From Amaurobius ferox (taxonomy: Eukaryota > Arthropoda > Arachnida > Araneae > Amaurobiidae): a stretch of 64,000 nucleotides of DNA. Numbering within the stretch: the first letter of the stretch is position 1; every line of letters begins with the position of its first letter. The stretch covers positions 77,186,437 to 77,250,436 of the forward strand of contig OX578136.1 of the NCBI GenBank assembly GCA_951213105.1, read 5' to 3'. Below the pieces are notes generated by a model. The model was not told where the DNA came from. It worked only from the letters and a program-made list of their open reading frames with translations, and made no database searches. Made by a program: the position numbers and the translations under genes. Positions 1-10,040 of the stretch are shown here, one piece after another.

Positions 1-290
1 GTGTATATAGCCAACCGATCCTTAAAAATAGATTTTTAAGGAAAATGTAAAATTTTCAATCGTAAGTTGCCTCTCTAAAAGCAGAAGTTGAAATCCTTAT
101 ATTCTATTACATTTCAATAAATGTGTTGAAGTGAAAATTGAAAAGGAACCAAAAAAAATTCTTAGTGAACCATCCTAACTTCTCTAGACTTTAATGCTTA
201 ATCCATATCAGTTATCATCTAAACTCTATTCATAGCCAATCATATAAATTGTATGTTTCTGGTAAAATGTAAATTCTTGCGACAATAATC

Positions 291-341
291 CAGGTTGCGC
301 TGGGATAATATAAGTAGCCCTGCATTGTAAGAATTTCTATG
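291..341 (+). repeat. 51-bp dispersed repeat, copy 1
   Basis: This stretch matches 22331-22381 in inverted orientation, with about 45 of 51 bases the same by eye. The shared core includes a run that reads GGGATAAT followed by AAGTAGCCCTGCATTGTA. Flanking sequence does not match. It is probably a fragment of an old interspersed element; no coding potential is visible. The rest of 1-460 is AT-rich DNA in which I see nothing else. Confidence 0.6.
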
Positions 342-460
342 CCGAAAGGACAAAAATATTTATTTAAACTGTCTCAAGATGATAAGCTTAATCTAAAGTT
401 GAACTAGCAATTTTAAATATTTCTATGCGAATTATCGTCTAAACTTTCAATTTTTATGAC

Positions 461-1389
461 TTTTCAACATAGTTGTAAAGTGTTTATGACTTGTTCATTC
501 TGTCTATATGTCCGTTCGCACGATAACTGCTATAAAAAGGACTTTAAGAAAATGAAATTTTAGTTTGTTGTTGAGACGGTCTGTGGGATATGGGAATGAA
601 AATAAATAATATCACCCAATTAGTTTCGGATAAAAAGAAATACATTGAACACTATGGGACATAATTTTTCAAAAATTTTTTCAGCGGAGTTAAAATTCAC
701 AAATTGTTTCCAAAATTATAGTAAATATTCAAATTACCACGTAAAATATGTAAAAAAAAATTCATTAAATTATGCTAGGTAGTTTTTAAATAAAAATTGA
801 ATTAATAATTACACCCATATTATATGGCTTCCCGGCCGTCCAAATAGTTGCTCTTAGTCCTCTGGACGAGTCGGATGGTCTGGGTCTTCAACCCATATTA
901 TATGGAGAGGTCACGTGACTAGTTTCAAAATGAAATATGACATCCATTTAATTTCCCCTGTGTTAAAATCGTAGTATTTAAAGACCGTTTAAATACATAT
1001 TTAGTGCTGCATCCGTCATAAAACCGCTTTATTTGTGCATATTATCTGTGTATCTAAATCATTTGCCAAACGCAATTACAATATTTTTTAACTTAAATGA
1101 TCACTAAATTTTGATTATTCTTACAACGAAGCCTAATTTCTACAGCGTGTAGAATGCAAACAAATCAAGCGATTGTAAGATGGGTTGTAAAAGAATTGCT
1201 CAATTTTTATCATATACATTATTTAGCTCTGGAATTTGGAATATGAGTGATATGAATAAAATATTCATTAATTTTACATAGAGAAGCATACGATTGAAGC
1301 AGACGATTTATAGAATTTATAGCTCTTATTGATGAAGTTTTAACTTTCCACGTATAATGAATTATTGCAATACTGTGATAATTTAAAAA
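461..1389 (+). repeat. Dispersed non-coding repeat family E, copy 1
   Basis: This segment is collinear with 12690-13440. Shared blocks include the start around GTTTATGACTT and the TCATTCTGTCT run, the GCACGATAACTGC block, the GACGGTCTGT block, the TATCACCCAATTAG block and the CAACGAAGCCTA block. No open frame is conserved between the copies. The class is not recognised. The copy at 12.7 kb lacks the insertion found here at 828-890, so it serves as a paralogous empty site. Terminal structures could not be set. Confidence 0.7.
828..890 (+). mobile_element. 63-bp micro-retroposon (SINE 3' end only) with 15-bp TSD
   Basis: The insert is flanked by perfect direct repeats ACCCATATTATATGG at 813-827 and 891-905. 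It consists only of the 3' end of the tRNA-derived SINE found elsewhere in this window (compare 6005-6070), in a variant form with GGACGAGTCGGATGGTCTGGG-like ending but no AAC tail. Arms GGCCGTCC and GGATGGTC can form a stem. The paralogous locus near 13010 lacks the insert, which confirms it as an insertion. A copy of the same length is at 43581-43643. Confidence 0.85.
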
Positions 1390-2215
1390 ATCTGATGTGG
1401 ACAGCACATGACTTTCCCTGCTGTCCCATACTCACGTTCTCTTTATTTCTTTAATAATTCATTTTATTGAGTTTAATTTCACAAAATAACGCCCACAAGG
1501 GTTTAAAATTACACTGCATTTGCACTTTTAATTCAATTTTCGTTCTCATTTGATAACTGGACTTACTGTCAAAGGTGGCAAGCTAAAATGCGAAAAAAAA
1601 ATATCTTGAGAACTCGTCTTGGGAGCTCGTCCTAGTGTAATGGGGTTGGTCTTATTCTTTTCGACGTTAAACATTACGTATAAAATAGACATTTATTTGA
1701 TATATATGAGTATACATAGTTTTTGTTTTTTTTTTAGATTTTGACGAATTTTGCTGGCCATCTCGCAAAAAAGGCAGGTTAATTTTTTTCCAAAAGGTAC
1801 CAAAATCTAATCAGCAACACGGTTATCTGCAAGTGACTTATCTGCCACATTTTGTAAAATTTGATCTATTAGTTCTGAGCTAGAGTGGAAATAGGCAATC
1901 TTTGCGTGTCGCTTCGTAAAAAAAGTCGGTTTTTTTTTTATCTCGAATTGTACCCAAAACTAATCAACATTTAGGGTCACACATATGTAATTTACTTACC
2001 AAATTTTATGAAATTTGGTCCCTTAGTTTGTGAGGTAGAGTGGATATGTTACACACACACACTCACACACATACACACACAAAAACACACACAGACGTCA
2101 CGCTAAAAATAGTTCTTCCCCGTTTCTCTAAATGTGTGGATCTCTCGAAAACTCTAGTTGAGATTTTCGGCATGATTAAAATGTATTTCCTGTACATTAC
2201 CATGTATTGCAGAGA
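1390..2215 (+). repeat. Dispersed repeat family D, copy 1, with CA microsatellite
   Basis: It begins with CTGATGTGGACAGCACATGA, close to the start of family A copies (33830). The middle (1600-2040) is the inverted counterpart of 3480-3930, and a CA-rich stretch lies at 2051-2094. The end near 2200 has a GAGAAAGTAAAA motif like family A ends. No protein is encoded. The small open frames over the CA repeat come from the repeat itself. The class is unknown. Confidence 0.55.
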
Positions 2216-2234
2216 AAGTAAAACACCCCTTACA

Positions 2235-2585
2235 GCAAAGATCGTCACATGTGTGACAGTAACGTTGTAGTCACGTGACACCTGGGTCACAATGTGACAT
2301 CATATTTGTGACTTCTATGCGACGTTACTTATTAGTAACTTTGTAACTTCATTGTGACTATATTCTGTGACGTTTCCACAATTTAATTAACGCATGACAA
2401 AGTGACGACATTACAGCGACAATTATAATGTGACGTCACAAACAAGTTAATATGCGACGTCACAAATGCCCGTGAAAATGACCAAAATAATTTCGCTGTG
2501 ACCTCAATATGACATTGCCGAGACATGCCGCGACGTCCTCTGACGTCCCAAAGTCACAGCGTGACGTAAATCTTACTTCACAGTG
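2235..2585. repeat. Dense array of GTGAC / GTCAC motifs
   Basis: About 350 bp contain some twenty GTGAC or GTCAC words in both orientations at irregular spacing. A perfect CRE-type octamer TGACGTCA lies at 2431-2438, a near match at 2455-2462, and a TCACGTGA E-box palindrome at 2271-2278. GTCACATGTGTGAC at 2244-2257 is another near palindrome. There is no fixed period, so it is not a normal minisatellite. It may be a decayed short-motif repeat; a regulatory role is not shown. Confidence 0.6.
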
Positions 2586-2589
2586 AAAA

Positions 2590-2720
2590 AACATGCTGTT
2601 AGGGACACGAGTACTGAATATATAGCATTTTAGAGATCTTTAAATAAAATTGTATTTCAGTTGACATGTGTATCATAATCAATGCTGTATGCAATCTTAA
2701 TCTTCCCTGCTTAATTTTAC
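2590..2720 (+). repeat. Fragment of family E (3' part)
   Basis: This fragment aligns with 13840-13910 through shared blocks such as GCATTTTAGA, TTTAAATAAAATTG and TCATAATCAATGCT. From 2721 to 3319 I see only AT-rich DNA with no recognisable gene or element. Confidence 0.5.
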
Positions 2721-3319
2721 AATGTACGAGACTGCGAGTATTTGTATTAAATCAAATTTACTCCCATCCCAAAATCCACACATTAAATGCAAACCCATGA
2801 TCTCACAACTAGATTGTTCCTCCTCTTTTGTACTCTATGATCTCTTCATCAATATTATTGTCTGGTCAAAAATGTTTCTAAAGTGATTTTTTTCAGCTTG
2901 TAATATTCCATTTAAAAAAAATATGTAATATTATATTCCATGAGCGAAAATATGGAATGCATTCGCAGTTCATCTTTTTGAATGGATGTAGATAACTCTA
3001 AAGATAAATATTTTCTTTCAAAGTGGCGCCTTACAAATAAGTTTGGGGGTCATTTAAAATAAATGAGTTATATACAAATGGTGAATGTAAGTCACGTATG
3101 TTTTTATGAAAAATAAAATTTCAAACATTTGATCTATAATGAGGTAATGTTCGGAAGCAAAGGTTAGGTGTCGTAATATTTCAAAAGGAGAATTTTATTG
3201 GAAAACTACGGTATACTTACTTTACTTAACACTGAACTTTAAGACGTTCTAAACATCATTTTGTCAACACCAACAATTTAATATTTTTCGTTTCTGTCGA
3301 GTTTTGTCCCCTGATTTTG

Positions 3320-4065
3320 ACTTCCCTGCAATATATGGTAAAATCGCAACTCGAGAATCTGCGAAAATCGCAACTCGAGATTTCAACAGATCTACGCATT
3401 TTTAGACCTCTAGAACATGAAAAATCTATTTTTAGCGTGAAGTCTATGTATGTGTCTATCTGTGCAATATATGTATCCACTTTAACTCAAAATTTATTTA
3501 TCAAATTTCATAAAACTTTATAGGTAAGTCACGTGTATATAACCTTGATGCTGATTATATTTTGGTGCAATTCGAGGTAAAAGAACCAGCCATTTTTCAC
3601 GAAATGGCACGCAAAACACTCATTTATCCACTCTAGCTAAAAGACTAATCAACCAAATTTCACAAAATTTGGTAAATAAGTCATTTGTGGGATATTCTGG
3701 TGCTGACGAGACTTCAGTAATATTTGTCAAAATAGAAGCTGCCCTTTCTTACGAAATAGCCCTCAAAAATCGACAAAATCTGACATAAAAGACTGCGAAT
3801 GCTCAAATGTATCAATTAAATGCTTGTTTATATGCAATTTTTGACGATGAAAAGAATAAGACCATCCCCATTACTCTAGGACTAGCCGTTCTCGAGATAT
3901 TTTAGTTTTTCGCATTTTCGTTACGCCAGTTTTTAGAATAAATCCAGGTACTAAATGGAAACGAAAACTGAATAAAAAGTGTCAATTCAGTGTAACTTAA
4001 AATACATATGTGTGTTATTTAGTGCAATAAAACTGAATTTAATGAATTATGAATTAAAAAAAAGA
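3320..4065 (-). repeat. Dispersed repeat family D, copy 2, inverted
   Basis: Read on the minus strand this follows the same order as 1390-2215, including the block around AATGGGG, TCTTATTCTTTT and the AAATTTGG block. A direct duplication of about 21 bp holding AATCGCAACTCGAGA lies at 3341-3380. Nothing coding is supported. Together with copy 1 it makes a widely spaced inverted pair. Confidence 0.55.
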
Positions 4066-4251
4066 GAAAATGAGTTTGACTCTGCAGAGAACGTCAGGTG
4101 CTGCTCATAACACATTTTTAACGTTGCATTTTTCAGCTTGGCAACAATTTGGACTTAAATTTGCAGGTATTCATATAGATTCACCACACTCTTATTATTC
4201 ATATAGATTCACCACACTATTGTCCTGGTTGTACTTTCTTTTCTTACAACA

Positions 4252-4487
4252 CAGTGGCGGTTCGTGACTTCAGGAATGGGTGAAGCAGATTCAGTGACAG
4301 GACCCTCCTCCTCGAGAGTGAACATCATCAAAACTCAACGCGCTACTGGCTCGAGTGTTGTCAAATATTATTTAAAAACAGCCAAACGAGTTTGATATAT
4401 TCGTCAAATAATAGTATAATCACCCATTAGACAGATAACTTTAAGTGAAGCAGAGCTTCACCTGTGTCACCAAACGAGCCGCCACTG
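4252..4487. mobile_element. hAT-type MITE, 236 bp, with 8-bp TSD
   Basis: The ends are inverted repeats starting CAGTGGCGGTTCGT on the left and CAGTGGCGGCTCGT (minus strand) on the right. The flanks are 8-bp target duplications, TTACAACA (4244-4251) and TTATAACA (4488-4495), with one mismatch. CAGTGGCGG-type ends plus 8-bp duplications are the hallmark of hAT transposons. Subterminal GGTGAAGC also occurs in inverted form. There is no transposase, so it is non-autonomous. No autonomous partner is in the window. Confidence 0.85.
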
Positions 4488-4514
4488 TTATAACACATGG
4501 TAATGTATAGAGAA

Positions 4515-5150
4515 ACTATTGGAATCGTGTCAAAAATCACAAATCAAGTTTTCGACGAATCTACACGTTTCGAACACTCTAGAGTCCGAGAAAATGATTT
4601 TTAGAGTGACGTCTGTGTGTGTTTCTGTCTGTGTCTGTGTGTGAAATGTATGTATCCACTCTAGTTTAAAAAATAATTTACCACATCTCACAAAATTTGG
4701 CAGATAAGTCACTTGTGAGATATTATGGTGATGATGATAAGAGTTTGGAATTATTTGGAAATAAGGAACCTGTCTATTTTCCAAAATATTCTGCCAAATA
4801 TATCAAAATCTAAAATAAAAGACTACGTATCCTCAAATGTATCAATTAAATGCTCATTCTATACGTAATTTGTGATAACAAAAAGTATAAAATCCCATAA
4901 CTCTGGAACTAATCGTGCTCAAAATAGTTTAGTTATTCCTCAATTTGACCACATAGCCTTTGAAAAAACGTCCAGTCTTCAAATAAAAACTAAAATTGAT
5001 ATAAACTTGCAAATTACGTGTAATTTCAAATAATCACCCTTGTTATTTTCTGAAATTAATACCAACTTAAAGATTTATAAAGAAAGAAAGGAATTGAATT
5101 TGAGTCTGTGAAGAAAGCCATTTACAGCCCACGTCAGATTTTTTATTTTA
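4515..5150 (-). repeat. Dispersed repeat family D, copy 3, inverted
   Basis: It is similar to 3320-4065 in the same orientation (shared blocks at 4655-4720 and 4800-4960). Its end at about 5115-5150 reads AATCTGACGTGGGCTG on the minus strand, the shared family start. Another family start in plus orientation is at about 5308 (CGGATGTGAGGATCACATGA). No coding sequence is visible. Confidence 0.5.
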
Positions 5151-5457
5151 TTTTAGTTAGATATTTATTGAATATTTTAGGACCCGAATGAGCCAGAATT
5201 TTATTTAATAAACTTGAAGCTCAGTCGAGGCACATAAAATGTGACGAGGCCATCTCCATGTACAAAAATTTTATAAATAGTTATGAACTGAATGTTAATG
5301 TAAAAATCGGATGTGAGGATCACATGACTGAAATTCATTTTCTCCTTATTTCATTAATAATTCATTAAATTGGTGCATTAAATCAATGTCAACAAATCGT
5401 AGATTAAAAGGTCATTTAATATAAACCGTCCTTTATGACGTACTAATATTATAAAAG

Positions 5458-5499
5458 GCCAGAGCGCTTTCGTATATCACCATACCCTTCATCAGTGGC
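5458..5499 (-). ncRNA. Hammerhead ribozyme (PLE terminal repeat), decayed helix II
   Basis: On the minus strand the core reads CTGATGA, then a 17-nt helix II region, then GAAA, GCGCTC, TGG. Helix I is GCCA paired with TGGC. Helix III is the minimal form typical of PLE hammerheads, with GAAAG closing onto CTC ahead of the predicted cleavage after C. Helix II (GGGTAT with ATATAC) has mismatches, so activity may be weak. Hammerheads in PLE terminal repeats are established; this copy is read directly. Confidence 0.7.
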
Positions 5500-5790
5500 T
5501 ATATAAAAATTACGGTGCAAACAAGCTTATATACAGACCAAATCGGCAGAATAAATTTGCATAAAACAACTAAGGAATAATGATAATTAAATTGTATTAT
5601 AAACTGGATATTTAAGAATAAACGATTATAAAGACACATTAAAGTATTGTAAACAGGAAAGATTAAACAAGTATTAAATACAGATACAAAAACGATGAAA
5701 TTGGAACATGCCCAAAATTTCAGCAAAGCATATATTACATCAAATGAAACATCACAGATACCTATGTAGCGGTTTGACACGCATGGAGTC

Positions 5791-6080
5791 CCGGTGGTTA
5801 GCCATGCCCAGTGGTTAGCGAGCGGGAATTGCACTCGGTAGGCCCGTGTTCTATTCCCTCCGCTACAAAACTGCCGCCGTGTTCAAGCAGAGTACGATCA
5901 AGTTAAACATGCGGGTCCGTAAGTCCTTCCGAGAGCTTGGTGATAGGGGAATGAAGGTACGGTCCCTGTGGATGCCTCCCCCACTGGATTCCGGTCTAAA
6001 TTGGGTGGCTCTTTCCGGCCGTCCAAACAGTTTCCTTACACCTTTCTGGTAGGCCGGACGGTCTGGGTCTCAACAACAAT
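5791..6080 (+). mobile_element. tRNA-derived SINE, about 290 bp, with 10-bp TSD
   Basis: Copies of the flank GCATGGAGTC (5781-5790) and GCATAGTGTC (6081-6090) bracket it. The 5' part has a pol III box A-like TGGTTAGCGAGCGG (5812-5825) and a decayed box B TGTTCTATTCC near 5847. The body contains CCTGTGGATGCC and the 3' end GGACGGTCTGGGT followed by CAACAACAA. The target sequence matches PLE sequence at 11530, so the SINE landed inside the PLE. Full relatives are at 20466-20752 and 57595-57866. Confidence 0.85.
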
Positions 6081-6556
6081 GCATAGTGTCGAGAACGAGT
6101 CGCCAAGCGTAACTTAAAATCTGCACAGGATCAAAACTACACATTGAATCACGGTACACATAAATAAACAGGGATTCATGAAGAAGAATACTACGAGAGT
6201 TATAGAAACTAATTAAAAGGAAAGTTTTTTTGTAAAAGGTTTGAAAGTTATCATTAATAACACATTGGGCAAGAGCCGCAGAAGTTTACCATACTTGAAG
6301 TCACGAGTATGTTCAGCTAAAAGTATATCGGCAGTACGTACATTACCAATATGGAATTTCTATTCATTATCAGGAGTTAAAAGGGGTACAAGTACACCCC
6401 AACATGGCTTTTAAAGTTATCTCTATTCCTAAACTTATCCATACGAATGCGATTGAATGAAGTAGTAATATTCGAGTCAGCAGGTTTAAAGTTAAATTCA
6501 TGGCAAAATTCAATGAGAGGACGAAAAATCGTCGGGTGATACGGAAGACTAGATTT

Positions 6557-6598
6557 AGACTAGAAGGTCAAGACTAGAAGGTCAAGACTAGAAGGTCA
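6557..6598 (+). repeat. Three tandem copies of a 14-bp unit
   Basis: AGACTAGAAGGTCA is repeated three times without change inside the PLE relic. The mirrored PLE arm near 6940 lacks the triplication, so it arose after the two arms separated. Confidence 0.85.
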
Positions 6599-6884
6599 AT
6601 AACAGAAACAAATTCAGTATTTGGTAGAATAAATTTGTGGCGAATATGAGCGATAATTTTATAAACAAACTCAAAGGATTAAGCGGTTTCATGTCCTAGA
6701 TTAAAGATAAAGTTAATTTCATTAGTTAAAGCCGAAATAAAAGAGAAAGTATTAAAGGTACGATTGAAATAAGCGCTAAAGGAAGATTTTTAGAGGAAAA
6801 ATAGAGATTTTTTACGAAAAATAGAGATATGAAAATAAAGTGAGTAACGGGAACAAGAACATCCAAAAACGGTAAAGAAAATGT

Positions 6885-7430
6885 TCGCTCATATTCGTTG
6901 TAAATTTATGCAACCTAATACTAAACTTGTTGTTATTGACTTTATGTCGTATAAATCTAGTTTTCCGTAGCACCCGACGGTTTTTCGTCCTCTCATGCAA
7001 ATTTGCCTTGAATTTAAGTTTGAACCTGCTTACTCGAATATTACTACTTTATTCAATTGCATTCGTACGGATAAGTTTAGGGATAGAGTTACTTTAAAAG
7101 CCATGCTGGGGTGTACGTTGTATCCCTTTTAATTCCTGATAATGGATACAAACTCTAGCAATTGGTAGTACTAAACGTACTGTCGGTCTGTCGGTATCCG
7201 TTTAGCCAAACACCCTCGTAACGTCAAGAATGGTAAACTTTATACGGCTCTTGCCCAATGTGTTGTTAATGATAACTTTCAACCCTTTTATGAAAAAACT
7301 TTCTTTTAATTAGTTGCAATAACCCTCGTAATATTCTTCTTTATGAATCCGTGTTTATTTATATGTACCTTGATTCAATTTGTAATTTCGATCCTCTGCA
7401 GATATTAAGTTACCCTTGACGACTCATTCT
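6885..7430 (+). mobile_element. Second PLE fragment, plus strand, mirrored arm
   Basis: This is the inverted counterpart of about 6100-6670. Shared blocks include TTTTTCGTCCTCTCATG (7001), the CATTCGTACGGATAAG block (7062-7078) and CTCTTGCCCAATGTGTTG (7249-7265). Translated on the plus strand it follows the linker and GIY-YIG part of the PLE protein but has stops and frameshifts. It ends at a SINE fragment close to the mirrored site where the other arm also holds a SINE. Confidence 0.7.
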
Positions 7431-7434
7431 TGAC

Positions 7435-7551
7435 GTTGTTGTTGAGACCCAGACCGTCCAACCTACCAGAAAAGTGTAAGGTAACTGTTTGAACGGCCGG
7501 GAAGAGTCATCCAATTTAGACCAGAATGTACTCTCCTCTCCTACCACCAAC
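7435..7551 (-). mobile_element. SINE fragment, 3' half
   Basis: On the minus strand it carries the 3' part of the same SINE: the GTTGGTGGTAGG block, GGTCTAAATTGG, GGCCGTTCAAACAG and GTCTGGGTCTCAACAACAAC. The tRNA-like head is missing. It abuts the PLE arm at about the same mirrored position as the SINE at 5791-6080, but its tail joins PLE sequence roughly 8 bp away from that junction, so a separate insertion is likely. From 7552 to 8330 I see AT-rich DNA with a TATATGTGTGTATA stretch (7796-7860) and no gene. Confidence 0.8.
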
Positions 7552-8334
7552 TAAATTAACACCAGGGTCGCCAAATTTATCGCCATGTGTTACAGATAAA
7601 TGGGTAGAATACTTGTTCAATATATAACAATTTGATTATTAGCAGCGCCTTGAACATCAAAATACAAAATCTACTGGCCAAAGCATCTTCCCTTTGTGAT
7701 TGGAACGCACTAGATCCTCGCGGTGTAACAAATCAGCCGAGTGAAATCGCATATGAAAAATGAACATATTCCGCTATAGTTATTACATTTTTCAATTATA
7801 TGTGTGTATACATATATCCAGTCAATTATATGTGTGTATATATATTGTTTGTATATATATAACACATAAAAATATTATAAACCATGTTAAAAAAACTGAA
7901 ATCACACTTTTATGGTACGTATCAGATCAACGAAGAGGATTACAATATTTAACCATAAAGGAATAATAAACATGAAAGCAAGATACCAAAAATTGGCAGG
8001 GGGAATGACCCCTGCTCCCTGGTTAAGCCAGCTTTATGTTGCGAAGACACTCTCGGTAGCTGGCACCTTGCTGTAGAATAGAATACATGTATGTATCAAA
8101 ATAGACATAGAAACAATGTCACATGATTAGCCTGTATACTGGAAGAATCATTGACGGAAAAAGATCAAGCCATTACGAATAACGTTTAAACCAAAACTAA
8201 ACATACACATGTTATTTGATGTTACACTGAAATGCCACTATTATCTAAAAAATAAAATGGAACAACTTTGTTCAAATACCTTTTGAATAGTAGATAAATG
8301 TCCTACCACATATACTGTAAAGACCACCTTCATC

Positions 8335-8990
8335 CCCATACATGTATGGGGAGCACCAGAGCTGTCCGCTGATTGAACATGATACCGCCCAAAACCATGA
8401 TTCACAGTTTGGGGCCGGTGTGACGCTCGATGAAATGGCTAGAAGCGTTCACCAGGAAGACGCCACACCTGTCCACGGCTGTCATTCCTCCACAGGCAGA
8501 ATCGAGTTTCATCCGTATACAATACCCGATGCCATTCATTGATCCACTTGCGATGGCGACGATATCCCTGTGTAAAGATCTTAATGGCACCAAACGCGCA
8601 TCCCTGTGTCGAGTGCTTAATGGTACCCCAGTGGTTGGCCGCCGTGCTCACAGCTGTACGTCATGCAACCTCTTGAAAATGGTTTATGTGTATGCAGGTG
8701 CGATCGTTGATGGTGGAAGGCTGGTTAGGATGCTTCTTGTCTTTGCGAATGGGCCTCGACGAGCAGTTTGGCGAATCTTTCTCTAGTGCGCTTGTTCGAT
8801 CCCCTCCCTCTTCGGCGTATTTTCTGCTGTTTCTGCACCCATCGTGTAACACATCGCTGGATAGTACTCATGCCATGCCCAACACGCGTAGCAATTGCAC
8901 GCATCGACAAACCCGCGTCACGCAGCTCCAAGATACGATCTTGTTCCCCAGCCGTTAATTGCTAGTATGCAATTAACGGCTAGGGAACGA
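8335..8990 (-). pseudogene. Tc1-like transposase relic, 3' truncated
   Basis: The minus strand from about 8960 encodes an N-terminal helix-turn-helix stretch (ELRDAGLSMRAIATRVG then a second helix with RCVTRW) and then, in another frame, RRHRKWINEWHRVLYTDETR, which carries the first catalytic D of a Tc1 DDE domain (YTDETRF), followed by VWR and GERF. Downstream near 8400 a VMVWG-like block is recognisable. The second D and the E region are absent, and several frameshifts are present, so it cannot make active transposase. No terminal inverted repeat was found at either end. Confidence 0.8.
8943..8988. repeat. Inverted repeat, 20-bp arms with 6-bp loop
   Basis: Arms 8943-8962 and 8969-8988 are reverse complements with one mismatch, around TAGTAT. 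Weaker symmetry continues outward (GATAC at about 8933 and GTATC at about 8992). The left arm is the start of the transposase coding region (LTAGEQD), so the right arm is an inverted duplication of it. Confidence 0.85.
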
Positions 8991-9779
8991 GGTATCACTT
9001 CTTAACTTTTTCGAAAGTTCGGCAGCTGCAAGTCATCGCGGATAATATTTACGGGACGAGCCGTCTACTGGTCTTTATCACCTGAAACTAGGTGCCGCGT
9101 GATCCGATTCGTACTAAAATTTAATCATTTACATATGACTCTTTCTTCTACAGGTGCTGTGACTTGCATGTGTCTACGTTCGTTCCTTCATGGCGTTGCA
9201 ATTTCACTTTTGATAAGTGTTTAATCCATATATGTGTTTACGATTTGGCATATTCATGCACATACTTTTAAAATTTCTTCTTTTCAAGGAAATAATTTTC
9301 GAACAGTTTCGTACGAAAGCCCATAGCGAAAAAAATTGAACTTTATTTCTAAGTTTTTCCATTTTAAAACATACAACACTGATCCATTACAGTCTAATGA
9401 AGTACGAATACTGATCCACTATTATAAAGAAGTACGGCTGTTAAGTTATAGCTTTCATATGTAAAAATGCTTCTTGAATGAATACGATCTGGAGATTAAA
9501 ACAGGATGAACTGAAGTTCTTATTTTACAGGTAATACATTATTCTCTGATAGTTTATCTTCATGTGTCAAATTGCTCACGTTATGAATCAGTAAGTATTT
9601 CGGTATTGTACGTACAATACATTAAATATTATACAGCAATATTTTATTGATTATTTATTTTAATTACTAAATATATATTCCTCTAATAGTTTTGATTTAA
9701 TACGTATAATCTTTATTTAAAAACTTTTAATTCAATATAAATTAAATTTTACTTCTTTAATATCCACTCAGAAGTTATA

Positions 9780-10040
9780 AAAGAGCAGAACTCTTAGAAG
9801 TTATAAAAAACAAGAGTTGAGCAGTAAAGTTTTTGAAACAAAAACTTCGAAAAAATACTCTTATAGCTGCATATTCCTGAATCCTAAGGCGACAATATCG
9901 GATAGAAATTCAATTCTTCAGACAAAAAACATGAGCAGAAAAGAGCACAATAGCTCTAAAAAAGTTCAAGTTACAAATGCCGGTGCCAAGAATATTGACA
10001 CTACTTTTTGCTAAGAAAAAATATATTCCTTTTTGGTGGA
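9780..10040 (+). repeat. Dispersed repeat family B, copy 1
   Basis: A block with AAAGTTCAAGTTACAAATGC, CGGTGCCAAGAAT and TTGACACTA is shared with 20815-20970, 25320-25480 and 33415-33600. Each copy is followed by a G-rich block such as GGTGG or GGGAAGAA. The 65-aa open frame here is not kept in the other copies. Class unknown; from 9001 to 9780 I see nothing identifiable. Confidence 0.6.

Larger units (their letters stand above)
5405..6800 (-). mobile_element. Degenerate Penelope-like element fragment, minus strand
   Basis: This is a decayed copy of the element at 11196-12250, in the same orientation. It carries, from the right: coding-like sequence matching the linker and GIY-YIG region of the better copy (6115-6790), a SINE insertion, then the terminal region with a hammerhead (5458-5499). 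All frames are broken by stops and indels. It forms the left arm of a large imperfect palindrome with 6885-7430. The order and conserved hammerhead make the PLE call secure; the exact ends are approximate. Confidence 0.75.

Noticed and set aside
5846..6052. Open frame with repeated relatives at 20494-20736 and 57624-57800
   Set aside because: The shared protein-like string is a reading of the SINE body, whose tRNA-like head and TSDs show it is non-coding.
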